Below are positions 1-4,885 of a DNA stretch of 6,539 nucleotides, piece after piece. A program made the position numbers and the translations under genes. The DNA comes from Solirubrobacterales bacterium. Lineage in GTDB: Bacteria > Actinomycetota > Thermoleophilia > Solirubrobacterales > Solirubrobacteraceae. The first letter of the stretch is position 1. Each line of letters opens with the position of its first letter. The DNA lies in NCBI GenBank assembly GCA_025964075.1, contig JAOPZQ010000045.1, positions 1-6,539 of the forward strand, read 5' to 3'. The notes beneath the pieces are model-generated. The model worked only from the letters and a program-made list of their open reading frames with translations, did no database searches and was not told where the DNA came from.

Positions 1-66
1 CTCCAAGTCGAGAGCCGGGCCGACGGCGGCACCCTCGTCGCGGCCGCCATCCCCCTCTCCGGCTAG
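1..66 (+). CDS. C-terminal end of a probable sensor histidine kinase (partial)
   Basis: Only the last 21 codons and a TAG stop are in the window. They read L-Q-V-E-S-R-A-D-G-G-T-L-V-A-A-A-I-P-L-S-G. The pattern 'v-e-S-x-x-x-G-G-T-x-v-x-a-x-I-P-L' is the usual ending of the HATPase_c domain in NarL-type two-component sensor kinases: the final ATP-lid glycines and last beta strand. The role would be autophosphorylation on a histidine and transfer to a response regulator, but the catalytic parts lie outside the window. With so little sequence, another GHKL ATPase cannot be excluded. No response regulator gene follows on this side. Confidence 0.5.
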   Translation, partial: LQVESRADGGTLVAAAIPLSG

Positions 67-169
67 CCCCCGCGGTCGGGTCGAGCGCTCGCGCGCCGAC
101 TGCTCCTCCGAGGACGAAAGCGGCAGGGACGCTCTCGCGGCCCCCTCCGATGCGACTGGACACCGAACG

Positions 170-185
170 GCCGACGACGGTCGGC
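170..185. terminator. Short GC hairpin, possible terminator
   Basis: GCCGAC (170-175) and GTCGGC (180-185) form a perfect 6-bp stem with a 4-base loop. It lies between the kinase stop (66) and the 3' end of the tRNA fragment (244). No T-run follows on either strand, so a classical intrinsic terminator is not shown. It could end transcription coming from either side, or simply be a chance GC hairpin. Confidence 0.25.
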
Positions 186-243
186 GCAGTCAAAGCGGCA
201 GCGCACGGATTTGGCTTGCGAGCGCGGACCACTGAGGTTGAAG

Positions 244-300
244 CGGAGGGGGAGGGATTCGAACCCTCGCTGAACGAAACCGCCCACAACGGTGTTCGAG
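244..300 (-). pseudogene. 3' half of tRNA-Ser(CGA); probable attachment-site remnant
   Basis: Read on the minus strand, this stretch starts at the anticodon loop CTCGAAC (300-294, anticodon CGA at 298-296). It continues with the 3' anticodon stem ACCGT, then a long class-II variable arm (TGGGC...GTTCA pairing), then a perfect T-arm (GAGGG, loop TTCGAAT, CCCTC at 256-252). The acceptor strand CCCCTCC (251-245) and discriminator G (244) follow; no CCA is encoded. The matching 5' acceptor GGAGGGG and D-arm are absent upstream. The expected 5' anticodon stem is replaced by ACATT (305-301), which leaves two mismatches. The break therefore falls at the anticodon loop, a common crossover site for tyrosine integrases. 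The orientation predicts original chromosome on the low-coordinate side and element DNA on the high-coordinate side. The tRNA identity comes from recalled serine tRNA patterns. Confidence 0.7.
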
Positions 301-784
301 AATGTGGGTGTGAGCTCGAGCCTGGCTCGCGGCCGCTCCCGCCTCAGAGCGAGCACGTCGACCGTCGCGCCGCTCACGCTCACGAGGGACGAGCGGAGCG
401 CGCGGACCGATGATCCGCTGACGCTCGCTTCGGCCGGCGCCTGCGAAAGCGTCGATGCTGGCTTGGACCGCGACCGCAGCTCGTCCGGACCAGCCGCGCG
501 ACGGCCCGGCACTCGGGCGCCCGCATCTTCGGCAAAGCGAGTGTTAGGAGCGCCACGCCGTCTTCCTCGCCGGTGCCCGGGATGCTGTCGATGCGGGCTC
601 TCTCGCGCTCGTCAAATCCCGCGGGTAGCCGATCAACCCGTCTAGATCCTGAGCGTGGCGCTTCGCCTGGTGGCCGATGGCGTGCGCTCGCGGTGTCGGC
701 GGGGCTCCGGGGCGCTGCCACTCCCGAGTCGCCGCGATCAAGGCCTGCGAGCCGTTGGGTTGATCAAGGAGAACTACGGAGCCA
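301..784. other. Gene-poor stretch of 484 bases
   Basis: No reading frame here has convincing protein character. Frames on both strands are rich in Arg, Pro and Ala, as expected for non-coding high-GC DNA. One short minus-strand stretch (about 500-610) reads E-E-D-G-V-A-L-L-T-L-A-L-P-K, which resembles the C-terminal 'EDGVLTLTLPK' signature of Hsp20 small heat-shock proteins. No alpha-crystallin core surrounds it, so at most it is a decayed remnant. The stretch lies between the tRNA half and the hydrolase stop, fitting degraded end-of-element DNA. No terminator was seen after the hydrolase gene. Confidence 0.5.
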
Positions 785-1651
785 TCAGACCCCAGGGTTT
801 CGGCGCACGTAGAGGTGGCGCCGAACGCGCTCCGCGACGAGGTCTGGTGCCTTCTCGTCAGGCGCGGTGTGGTCGAGGCCGTCGATGATCTCCGCGGCCG
901 AATCCGGGATCGTGCGCTGTAGCGCATCGAACAACTCGGTCGTGATGAACGGCGGACTCTTCCGTCCGCCGAGCAGCAGCGCTCGTGCGGTGACCGAGGA
1001 GTAGCGGTCGACCGTTCCGGCGTCGAGGCGCGCGACCTGTTCGTTTTCGGCGAGGTTCGCCTCGAGCAGCGGCTCCATCTCCCGCCACTGGCGGGAGCTG
1101 GTCACGAGGCGCAGGATCAGCCGCACGCACCACAATGGCGCCTTCGCGATTGGGCTTGGCGCGAAGCCGCTCTGGCGGACCATCGAGGCGAACGCACCTC
1201 GGGTGTCGCCAGCGGCCAGCAGCTCGCGATAGCGGGGCATCCACCCGACCTGGAGCGAACCATCGACGGACACTCCTGGCTCGTACACGGCAACCTGGGA
1301 AAAGCACGCGGTGCGCCGGACTGTCTCGAGGGCGACCAGCCCGCCATAGCTGTGCCCGAAGACCGCGGTTGCCCCGGTCGCCGCCTGGACAGCGAGGAGG
1401 TCCTCGAACTCCTTCTCCATGCTGTAGCCCGGGCCTTGCGGTCCGCTCGCCCCCCGGCCGCGACGATCCATGACATGGACGGCAAAAGACTGCGCGAGCA
1501 CACGGGCGAAGGGGAGGTAGTCCCGGCCGGACCGAAGGGCTCCGCCGACGACGATGACGCCTTCCCCACCGCCGAGGCTGTCGTAAGCGATCGGCGTCCC
1601 GTCCAGGGATCTGACCGTCGAGCGCGTAAAGGCCAGCGCGGTGTCTGTCAT
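785..1651 (-). CDS. Alpha/beta-fold hydrolase
   Basis: The 288-residue product is a cytoplasmic alpha/beta hydrolase; no signal peptide is seen. Visible marks in order are the N-terminal strand 'G-T-P-I-A-Y-D', an oxyanion-region V-V-G-G-A-L (about 34-39), the M-D-R-R-G-R-G-A-S-G turn (61-70), and the nucleophile elbow G-H-S-Y-G-G with Ser near 101. The catalytic His is near 260 in 'G-L-D-H-T-A-P'. After the sixth strand it carries L-L-L-G-G-R-K-S-P-P where many relatives have an Asp. Related actinobacterial hydrolases show 'GGKSP' here, so the acid may come from another loop. The ATG is preceded by GGAGGAG (1661-1655) at good spacing. The gene lies 17 bases after the MarR stop, so the two are surely cotranscribed. 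The substrate cannot be told; an ester, lactone or thioester related to the MarR ligand is a fair guess. Confidence 0.88.
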   Translation of the reverse strand: MTDTALAFTRSTVRSLDGTPIAYDSLGGGEGVIVVGGALRSGRDYLPFARVLAQSFAVHVMDRRGRGASGPQGPGYSMEKEFEDLLAVQAATGATAVFGHSYGGLVALETVRRTACFSQVAVYEPGVSVDGSLQVGWMPRYRELLAAGDTRGAFASMVRQSGFAPSPIAKAPLWCVRLILRLVTSSRQWREMEPLLEANLAENEQVARLDAGTVDRYSSVTARALLLGGRKSPPFITTELFDALQRTIPDSAAEIIDGLDHTAPDEKAPDLVAERVRRHLYVRRNPGV

Positions 1652-1668
1652 CGACTCCTCCGTCCCCG

Positions 1669-2133
1669 TCAGAACGCGGCGGCGGCTGCGCCCGGTCGCT
1701 TGCCTGATGGGGCTTCTTCCCCGTCGAGCCCTTCGAGAACGCGCTTGGTGTATTTCGCGTACGTTCCGTAGGGCACCCCGGTAGCGTCGACAAGCGCCGC
1801 GAGCCGCTCCTCCAGCTGGCCGCCCCAGCGTTCCACCAACCGCTCGCCGGCCGCGGTAAGCCTCAGCCGGCGGCGGTTCCCGCCCGCGGGGTCGGCCCCC
1901 GCCTCAAGCAGGCCGAGCTCTGCGAGCACACGCGTCATCCGGCTCACCGACGGCTCGCTCACCCCGAGCCGCTCCGCGAGAACGCGCTGGGTGTCCGCGC
2001 CCAACGAGCCAACCATGAACAGAGCCAAGAAGCGCGCGTAGGACAGGCCCGCCCCGGCACGTAGCATCGCGTCCGCCGCTCGGTCGAGACGCGCGGTGAG
2101 CGCGTGGAGGCTCCGGCCCAGATTCTGTTCCAC
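1669..2133 (-). CDS. MarR-family transcriptional regulator
   Basis: The 154-residue product has the usual MarR length and layout. It has an N-terminal dimerisation helix (L-H-A-L-T-A-R-L-D-R-A-A-D-A), then a winged helix-turn-helix. In the latter, T-Q-R-V-L-A-E-R-L-G-V-S-E-P-S-V-S-R-M-T-R-V-L is the HTH and recognition helix (about 48-70). The wing is D-P-A-G-G-N-R-R-R-L-R-L-T, followed by C-terminal dimer helices and a short Ala-rich tail. The start is GTG at 2133, with no Shine-Dalgarno sequence. A promoter-like TTGCAT/TAAGTT pair would place transcription start on or next to the GTG, so a leaderless transcript is likely. A perfect inverted repeat sits just upstream, which suggests autorepression. 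The downstream hydrolase is the probable effector, induced when a small ligand releases the repressor. The ligand is unknown. Confidence 0.9.
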   Translation of the reverse strand: MEQNLGRSLHALTARLDRAADAMLRAGAGLSYARFLALFMVGSLGADTQRVLAERLGVSEPSVSRMTRVLAELGLLEAGADPAGGNRRRLRLTAAGERLVERWGGQLEERLAALVDATGVPYGTYAKYTKRVLEGLDGEEAPSGKRPGAAAAAF

Positions 2134-2167
2134 GGGGATAACTTAGCATGTTAAGTTAGCCATGCAA
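2133..2167 (-). promoter_or_regulatory. Predicted promoter of the MarR-hydrolase operon
   Basis: On the minus strand, TTGCAT (2167-2162) is followed after 16 bases by TAAGTT (2145-2140), a plausible sigma70-type -35/-10 pair. The expected start point, about 7 bases further on, falls at the GTG at 2133. That explains the missing ribosome binding site. The -10 match is moderate. Confidence 0.45.
2139..2158. promoter_or_regulatory. Perfect inverted repeat, probable MarR operator
   Basis: TAACTTA (2139-2145) and TAAGTTA (2152-2158) are exact reverse complements separated by the six bases GCATGT. The AT-rich palindrome stands out from the GC-rich surroundings and has the size and A/T character of sites bound by MarR dimers. 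It starts 5 bases upstream of the MarR GTG codon. It overlaps the predicted -10 and spacer, so binding would block transcription of the MarR-hydrolase operon. Confidence 0.75.
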
Positions 2168-2202
2168 GGAAGACACGGCCACCGTGGAGTGCCAGTGCGG
2201 CG

Positions 2203-2484
2203 TTAGCTGCGTATTACCCGCTCGTGGGCTCGGTTCGGCTCGCGCCGAACCTGAGTCCAGTACTCCTCGCGAACGTCGTCGTCGATTTCAACCGGAAAGC
2301 CGCCGCGCTTCCGCCCTTCGCTGCGGTCGAGTCCGTCTTCACGGGCGCGCTGCACGTGGAACTGCTCGTCCGTTTCCGTGTCGCGATACCACAGCTGACC
2401 CGTGCCCCTAAGTTCCCGGCCGGCGTAGTAGAGAGTCCTCCCGGTCTTTGAGAAGCCGACTCGCCCGATGCGAGTCCACTTCAT
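2203..2484 (-). CDS. Small conserved protein of unknown function
   Basis: The 93-residue product starts M-K-W-T-R-I-G-R-V-G-F-S-K-T-G-R-T-L-Y-Y and later has A-G-R-E-L, Y-R-D-T-E-T-D-E-Q, and E-I-D-D-D-V-R-E-E-Y-W. I recall this set, 'GFSKTGxTLYYxGRxL ... DVETGEEYW ... V-DDDVREEYW', from a family of uncharacterised bacterial proteins of about 80-90 residues. No catalytic role is known to me. It is soluble, mixed-charge, with no signal peptide or membrane segment. The same frame stays open upstream to 2979, but that extension is Arg/Pro/Ser-rich and does not look like protein, so the ATG at 2484 is chosen. The ribosome binding site is weak (a CGGG five bases before the ATG). The TAA stop lies 69 bases before the MarR start. 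A shared transcript is possible, but the MarR gene has its own promoter. Confidence 0.72.
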   Translation of the reverse strand: MKWTRIGRVGFSKTGRTLYYAGRELRGTGQLWYRDTETDEQFHVQRAREDGLDRSEGRKRGGFPVEIDDDVREEYWTQVRREPNRAHERVIRS

Positions 2485-2900
2485 GTGGCCCGAGGCGCGA
2501 GATCCCGCCATCGACCGCGAGCGCAGACGCTCCTCTGTCGGAGGACGGGACCGCCGGGCGCGAAGGCTCCTGCTTCCGTCCGACATGCAGTCGCGCCGAG
2601 AACGCCGGGTGGGACACCTCACTGTCGTCCCGAGCGGGCGCGACCAACGGCGCCGTCCCGTGTGTGCGGTGACGGCCGCCGGTTGTACGAATCGCACAAT
2701 TCGCCGGCCGGTGGCGATCAGGGCCTCGTAGGCGACCCGACTCCCGCAATCGCGGAACAGCAGGACTCCGCGCGGATCGGCCCCGGCGACCGACGGCGGA
2801 GCACGCCCCGAGACTCGAGATTGGCGAGATGCGAGACCACTGATGGCGAGTCTCTGAGCCCTCCTTTGGCGATGGGGACGTACGGGCGCCGGGTGGTCTG
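2485..2900. other. Apparently non-coding stretch of 416 bases
   Basis: All frames give Arg- and Pro-rich translations without recognisable motifs, although some stay open on both strands. The stretch should hold the promoter of the small gene at 2203-2484. I could not single out a convincing -35/-10 pair. A weak 5-bp inverted repeat (CGAAT/ATTCG, 2688-2703) is the only palindrome noticed. The right border is the IS3-type end at 2901. Confidence 0.5.
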
Positions 2901-3107
2901 TGAGCCAGGCCGGGTTTGACGGAGGCTCTGTATCGAGGATTCTGTCCCGGGGAGAGGAGACCCTCCAGGGCCATGGCACGACCGAAGAAGTCAGACGAAC
3001 TGATCCAGCGTGGTGTTCGTCTCGCGCTGGAAGGCGGGCGGCCGATCGGCCACATCGCCCAGAATCTCGGGATGCACCCGCGGACGTTGCGCCGGCGGGT
3101 GCGACGC
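2901..3107 (+). mobile_element. Left end of a truncated IS3-family insertion sequence
   Basis: The segment begins TGAGCCAGGCCGGGTTTGAC (2901-2920), which looks like an IS3-family terminal inverted repeat: TGA start, then a CCGG-rich core. It runs through a short leader into an OrfA start at 2973. The OrfA match ends near 3107, and no OrfB, DDE domain or right inverted repeat follows. The element is therefore a dead 5' remnant of about 210 bases. The exact inner break is uncertain by some tens of bases, because only loss of protein similarity marks it. Confidence 0.7.
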
Positions 3108-3158
3108 GTGTCTGGAGCGCGTTCGAGGTTCTTGACGCGGTCGTGTGCCGGGTGTTAG
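2973..3158 (+). pseudogene. Truncated IS3-family transposase OrfA
   Basis: From the ATG at 2973 the frame reads M-A-R-P-K-K-S-D-E-L-I-Q-R-G-V-R-L-A-L-E-G-G-R-P-I and then H-I-A-Q-N-L-G-M-H-P-R-T-L-R-R-R-V-R-R. This is the N-terminal helix-turn-helix (HTH_Tnp_1 type) of IS3-family OrfA, which binds the element's ends. After about 45 residues the similarity stops. The rest (V-S-G-A-R-S-R-F-L-T-R-S-C-A-G-C) is unrelated sequence read to a chance TAG at 3156-3158. Full OrfA proteins are roughly 90-110 residues, with a leucine zipper and a frameshift into OrfB; both are missing. The broken frame overlaps the stop of the SRPBCC gene on the other strand by a few bases. It cannot be functional as a transposase. 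Confidence 0.75.
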
Positions 3159-3601
3159 AACGGATTTCCTTCGCCGTGTTCGGCGTAGTTGAGGAGGCTG
3201 GTGAGGAAGTGGTCCCACCCGCTCTCGCATGTCTCGTAGCAGTTGAGGGTCGGGCTGAGGCCGATGTGCCGGAACTTCAGGACTGCTGATTGGTGCTCGT
3301 CTTTGGTTAGCTCGAAGACGATCGTGGTGCCCTGCCATTCGGGGTGGCCGGTGTGAGTCAGGCAGCTCCAAACGACCGAGGATGGCCGTCTGGCCTCGTC
3401 GACCCGCATCACGATCTTCTCGTCGAGCCCGGAGAATCCGAACTCGATCTCCCCGTCGGTGGTTGGGGTGCCACGCACGATCGGCGTCCACCAACCGGCG
3501 AGGCCGTCGAGGGTGGCGAGAGCGTCGAAGATCCGTTCGCTGGGGGCATCGTGGACGATCTCGCGCGTGAAGTCGCGGTCGCTCGTGACTGGTGTGCTCA
3601 T
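3155..3601 (-). CDS. SRPBCC/AHSA1-like domain protein
   Basis: The 148-residue product is one SRPBCC (START/Bet v 1-like) domain of the AHSA1 type. The opening F-T-R-E-I-V-H-D-A-P-S-E-R-I-F-D-A-L strand-helix is followed by G-L-A-G-W-W-T-P. Next come the beta strands E-I-E-F-G-F and K-I-V-M-R-V-D-E, and the closing helix G-W-D-H-F-L-T-S-L-L-N-Y-A-E-H-G. The final G-N-P-F is a common ending of this family, so the gene is complete. The fold makes a deep hydrophobic cavity; in this subfamily the ligand and function are mostly unknown. The ATG at 3601 has AAAGGAG five bases upstream (3613-3607). It lies 58 bases after the NTF2-like stop, on the same strand and probably in one operon. Its TAA sits about 50 bases from the dead IS3 fragment. 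Confidence 0.87.
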   Translation of the reverse strand: MSTPVTSDRDFTREIVHDAPSERIFDALATLDGLAGWWTPIVRGTPTTDGEIEFGFSGLDEKIVMRVDEARRPSSVVWSCLTHTGHPEWQGTTIVFELTKDEHQSAVLKFRHIGLSPTLNCYETCESGWDHFLTSLLNYAEHGEGNPF

Positions 3602-3659
3602 TGCTTCTCCTTTGTCGATTTCGATGACCTAGTGGCCGACTGCGATCGTGTGACAACCA

Positions 3660-4019
3660 TCATGCGGCGGCAGTCGGCCTGATTGCGGCGGTGTCGTGGA
3701 TCTGGCGAAGTCGCGTGACCTTGCCATCGGCAACGGTGAAGTGTTCGACGACGCGCATCGACCCCAGCCGTTGGACCTGCATGTCGTAGAGGAGCATCGC
3801 CTCGTTGCCGCTGCTCATCTCGGACAGCAGCTCGACGTCCGTCACGAGGTCGCCGAAGTTGCGAAGTGCCTGGACGAATGACTCGGCGGTGGGGTACTCG
3901 TTGATTGGGACCTCGACCTCGAGCGTCGGCGCCAGCAGCTCGCTCGCCTGCTTGTAGTTCTTGCTTGTCCATCCCCGGTGGTAGCGACGCGCGACCGACA
4001 GCGCTTGCTCTGATGTCAT
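3660..4019 (-). CDS. NTF2/SnoaL-like domain protein
   Basis: The 119-residue product has the layout of SnoaL-like/NTF2-like cone-fold proteins. It opens with the helix A-L-S-V-A-R-R-Y-H-R-G-W and a N-Y-K-Q-A-S-E-L-L-A-P-T-L-E-V-E-V-P segment. The helix S-F-V-Q-A-L-R-N-F follows, then strands around A-M-L-L-Y-D-M-Q and the typical V-V-E-H-F-T-V-A-D-G-K-V-T-R-L-R-Q-I-H-D end. This fold serves as a small-molecule pocket, either as an isomerase/cyclase or as a plain binding protein. No catalytic pair can be assigned from sequence alone. The ATG at 4019 is chosen because AAGGAGAT (4030-4023) lies right before it; the frame is open further upstream but would cross the promoter. It is the first gene of the minus-strand arm, controlled from the shared operator at 4048-4071. 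Confidence 0.85.
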   Translation of the reverse strand: MTSEQALSVARRYHRGWTSKNYKQASELLAPTLEVEVPINEYPTAESFVQALRNFGDLVTDVELLSEMSSGNEAMLLYDMQVQRLGSMRVVEHFTVADGKVTRLRQIHDTAAIRPTAAA

Positions 4020-4046
4020 TGCATCTCCTTCTAGCTGGTTTCCTCG

Positions 4047-4076
4047 ATTGTACAAGCAGCGGCTTGTACAAGGCAA
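4047..4076 (-). promoter_or_regulatory. Predicted promoter of the NTF2-like/SRPBCC operon
   Basis: On the minus strand, TTGCCT (4076-4071) and TACAAT (4052-4047) are 18 bases apart, a good sigma70-type pair. Transcription would start near 4040, giving a leader of about 20 bases that contains the AAGGAGAT ribosome binding site. The whole inverted repeat at 4048-4071 lies inside this promoter, so a bound repressor would shut it. Confidence 0.55.
4048..4071. promoter_or_regulatory. Perfect 10-bp inverted repeat, probable ArsR operator
   Basis: TTGTACAAGC (4048-4057) and GCTTGTACAA (4062-4071) are exact reverse complements around the four bases AGCG. Each arm contains TTGTACAA, itself an 8-bp palindrome, so the site is also two direct copies 16 bp apart. 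This fits binding by winged-helix dimers of ArsR type. The site lies in the divergent gap, 24 bases before the ArsR ATG and 28 bases before the NTF2-like ATG, so it can control both arms and the regulator itself. Confidence 0.8.
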
Positions 4077-4083
4077 GGCTTGG

Positions 4084-4089
4084 TAAGCT
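4084..4089 (+). promoter_or_regulatory. Predicted -10 element of the ArsR gene
   Basis: TAAGCT fits the actinobacterial TANNNT pattern and lies 6 bases before the ATG at 4096, so the transcript would start at or beside the start codon. The -35 region (about 4061-4066) is weak and lies inside the operator. The absence of a Shine-Dalgarno sequence supports a leaderless message. Confidence 0.4.
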
Positions 4090-4095
4090 GCAGAG

Positions 4096-4410
4096 ATGAG
4101 CGCGGAAGCTGCGTTGGCTGCCCTGGCCGAGCCGCGGCGTCGGGCGATCGTGATGCTCGTGCGCGACCAGGCGCGCTCGGTCAACGAGATCGCGGCACAT
4201 TTCGAGATCAGCCAACAGGCTGTCTCTCAGCACTTGCAGGTGCTCAAGGATGCCGGCCTGCTGGCCGTCAGGCCGCAGGGTCAGCGGCGCCTCTATGCCG
4301 TGCGGCCGGAGGGATTGGAATCAGTCCGCGAGTTCCTCGCGCAGTTCTGGCCGGAACGGCTCGAAGACCTCAAGCACGCGGTCGAAGGCAACCAGCGCGA
4401 TGCCGACTGA
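4096..4410 (+). CDS. ArsR-family winged-helix transcriptional regulator
   Basis: The 104-residue product is a typical short ArsR/SmtB-fold repressor. It has A-L-A-E-P-R-R-R-A-I-V-M-L-V at the start, then the HTH S-V-N-E-I-A-A-H-F-E-I-S-Q-Q-A-V-S-Q-H-L-Q-V-L (about 28-50). The wing follows as A-G-L-L-A-V-R-P-Q-G-Q-R-R-L-Y-A-V, then a C-terminal dimer helix with F-W-P-E-R-L-E-D-L-K. It has no cysteine at all and lacks the alpha3 metal motif (ELCVCDL type) of ArsR/SmtB, so it is unlikely to sense thiophilic metals. It belongs to the actinobacterial type usually paired with an SRPBCC gene. Its stop overlaps the next gene's start by 11 bases, pointing to translational coupling. It probably represses itself and the divergent operon through the palindrome upstream. 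Confidence 0.92.
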   Translation: MSAEAALAALAEPRRRAIVMLVRDQARSVNEIAAHFEISQQAVSQHLQVLKDAGLLAVRPQGQRRLYAVRPEGLESVREFLAQFWPERLEDLKHAVEGNQRDAD

Positions 4411-4885
4411 CCCGGTCGCGGCGTCGGTGTTCGTCCAAGCGCCGCCTGAGCGCGTGTTCGAGTACTTCACGCGGCCCGAGGCGATCGTGCGCTGGATGGG
4501 CGACTACGCGCTGCTCGAACCGAAGCCGGATGGGCGCTTCACGCTCGACGTCCAGGGCGCGCCCGTGCGTGGCCGCTACCTCGAACTCGAGCCGCCACAC
4601 CGGCTCCTGATCAGCTGGGGCTACGCTGGGTCGGAGCGCCTCCCCCCAGGCGCGAGCACCGTCGAGGTGCGCCTGATCGCACAACCAGGCGGAACACTCG
4701 TTGAACTCGAGCACCGCGACCTCCCCGAGGAAGAGATCGAAGGGCACGCCAGCGGCTGGACGCATTATCTTGCTCGCCTTCAAGTGACGGTGGCGAAAGG
4801 TGACGCCGGCCCAGATCCCGGCATGCCATCCGCACGACCCGCCTCAGCGTCGAAGAATTCCAAGCCAGCACAAACGCCGCCCTGA
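4400..4885 (+). CDS. SRPBCC/AHSA1-like domain protein paired with ArsR
   Basis: The 161-residue product is a single SRPBCC domain. It opens S-V-F-V-Q-A-P-P-E-R-V-F-E-Y-F-T-R-P-E-A-I-V-R-W-M-G, the usual first strand, helix and Trp. Then come strands with G-R-F-T-L-D-V-Q-G-A-P-V-R-G-R-Y-L-E-L and R-L-L-I-S-W-G-Y. A Gly-rich turn Q-P-G-G-T-L-V-E-L-E-H leads to the long last helix G-W-T-H-Y-L-A-R-L-Q-V. The domain ends near D-A-G-P-D-P-G (about 142). A further 19 residues rich in Ser, Ala, Pro and Lys look disordered and unusual, perhaps an acquired tail. The ATG at 4400 lies inside the ArsR frame and overlaps its stop. This ArsR-SRPBCC pairing is frequent in actinobacteria; the protein may bind the compound that ArsR responds to. 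It differs clearly from the second SRPBCC at 3155-3601, so a recent duplication is unlikely. Confidence 0.88.
   Translation: MPTDPVAASVFVQAPPERVFEYFTRPEAIVRWMGDYALLEPKPDGRFTLDVQGAPVRGRYLELEPPHRLLISWGYAGSERLPPGASTVEVRLIAQPGGTLVELEHRDLPEEEIEGHASGWTHYLARLQVTVAKGDAGPDPGMPSARPASASKNSKPAQTPP

Noticed and set aside
244..800. Intact tRNA-Ser split by an intron
   Set aside because: No 5' acceptor (GGAGGGG), D-arm or 5' anticodon stem was found on the minus strand upstream, and no group I intron core was recognised.
1352..1771. Plus-strand open frame antisense to the MarR-hydrolase junction
   Set aside because: It is antisense to two well-supported genes, has biased composition, and shows no recognisable domain.
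858..1793. Long 311-codon minus-strand open frame overlapping the hydrolase and MarR genes
   Set aside because: It is a frame-shifted shadow of the hydrolase. Its translation is Arg/Pro/Gly-rich with no motifs, while the overlapping frame has a clear alpha/beta hydrolase fold.
2688..2703. Inverted repeat CGAAT/ATTCG with a 6-base spacer
   Set aside because: Only five pairs, no promoter or gene start nearby, so it may well be chance.
2991..3656. 221-codon minus-strand open frame over the SRPBCC gene
   Set aside because: Very Arg/His/Pro-rich translation. The SRPBCC frame on the same strand has recognisable family features and a good ribosome binding site.
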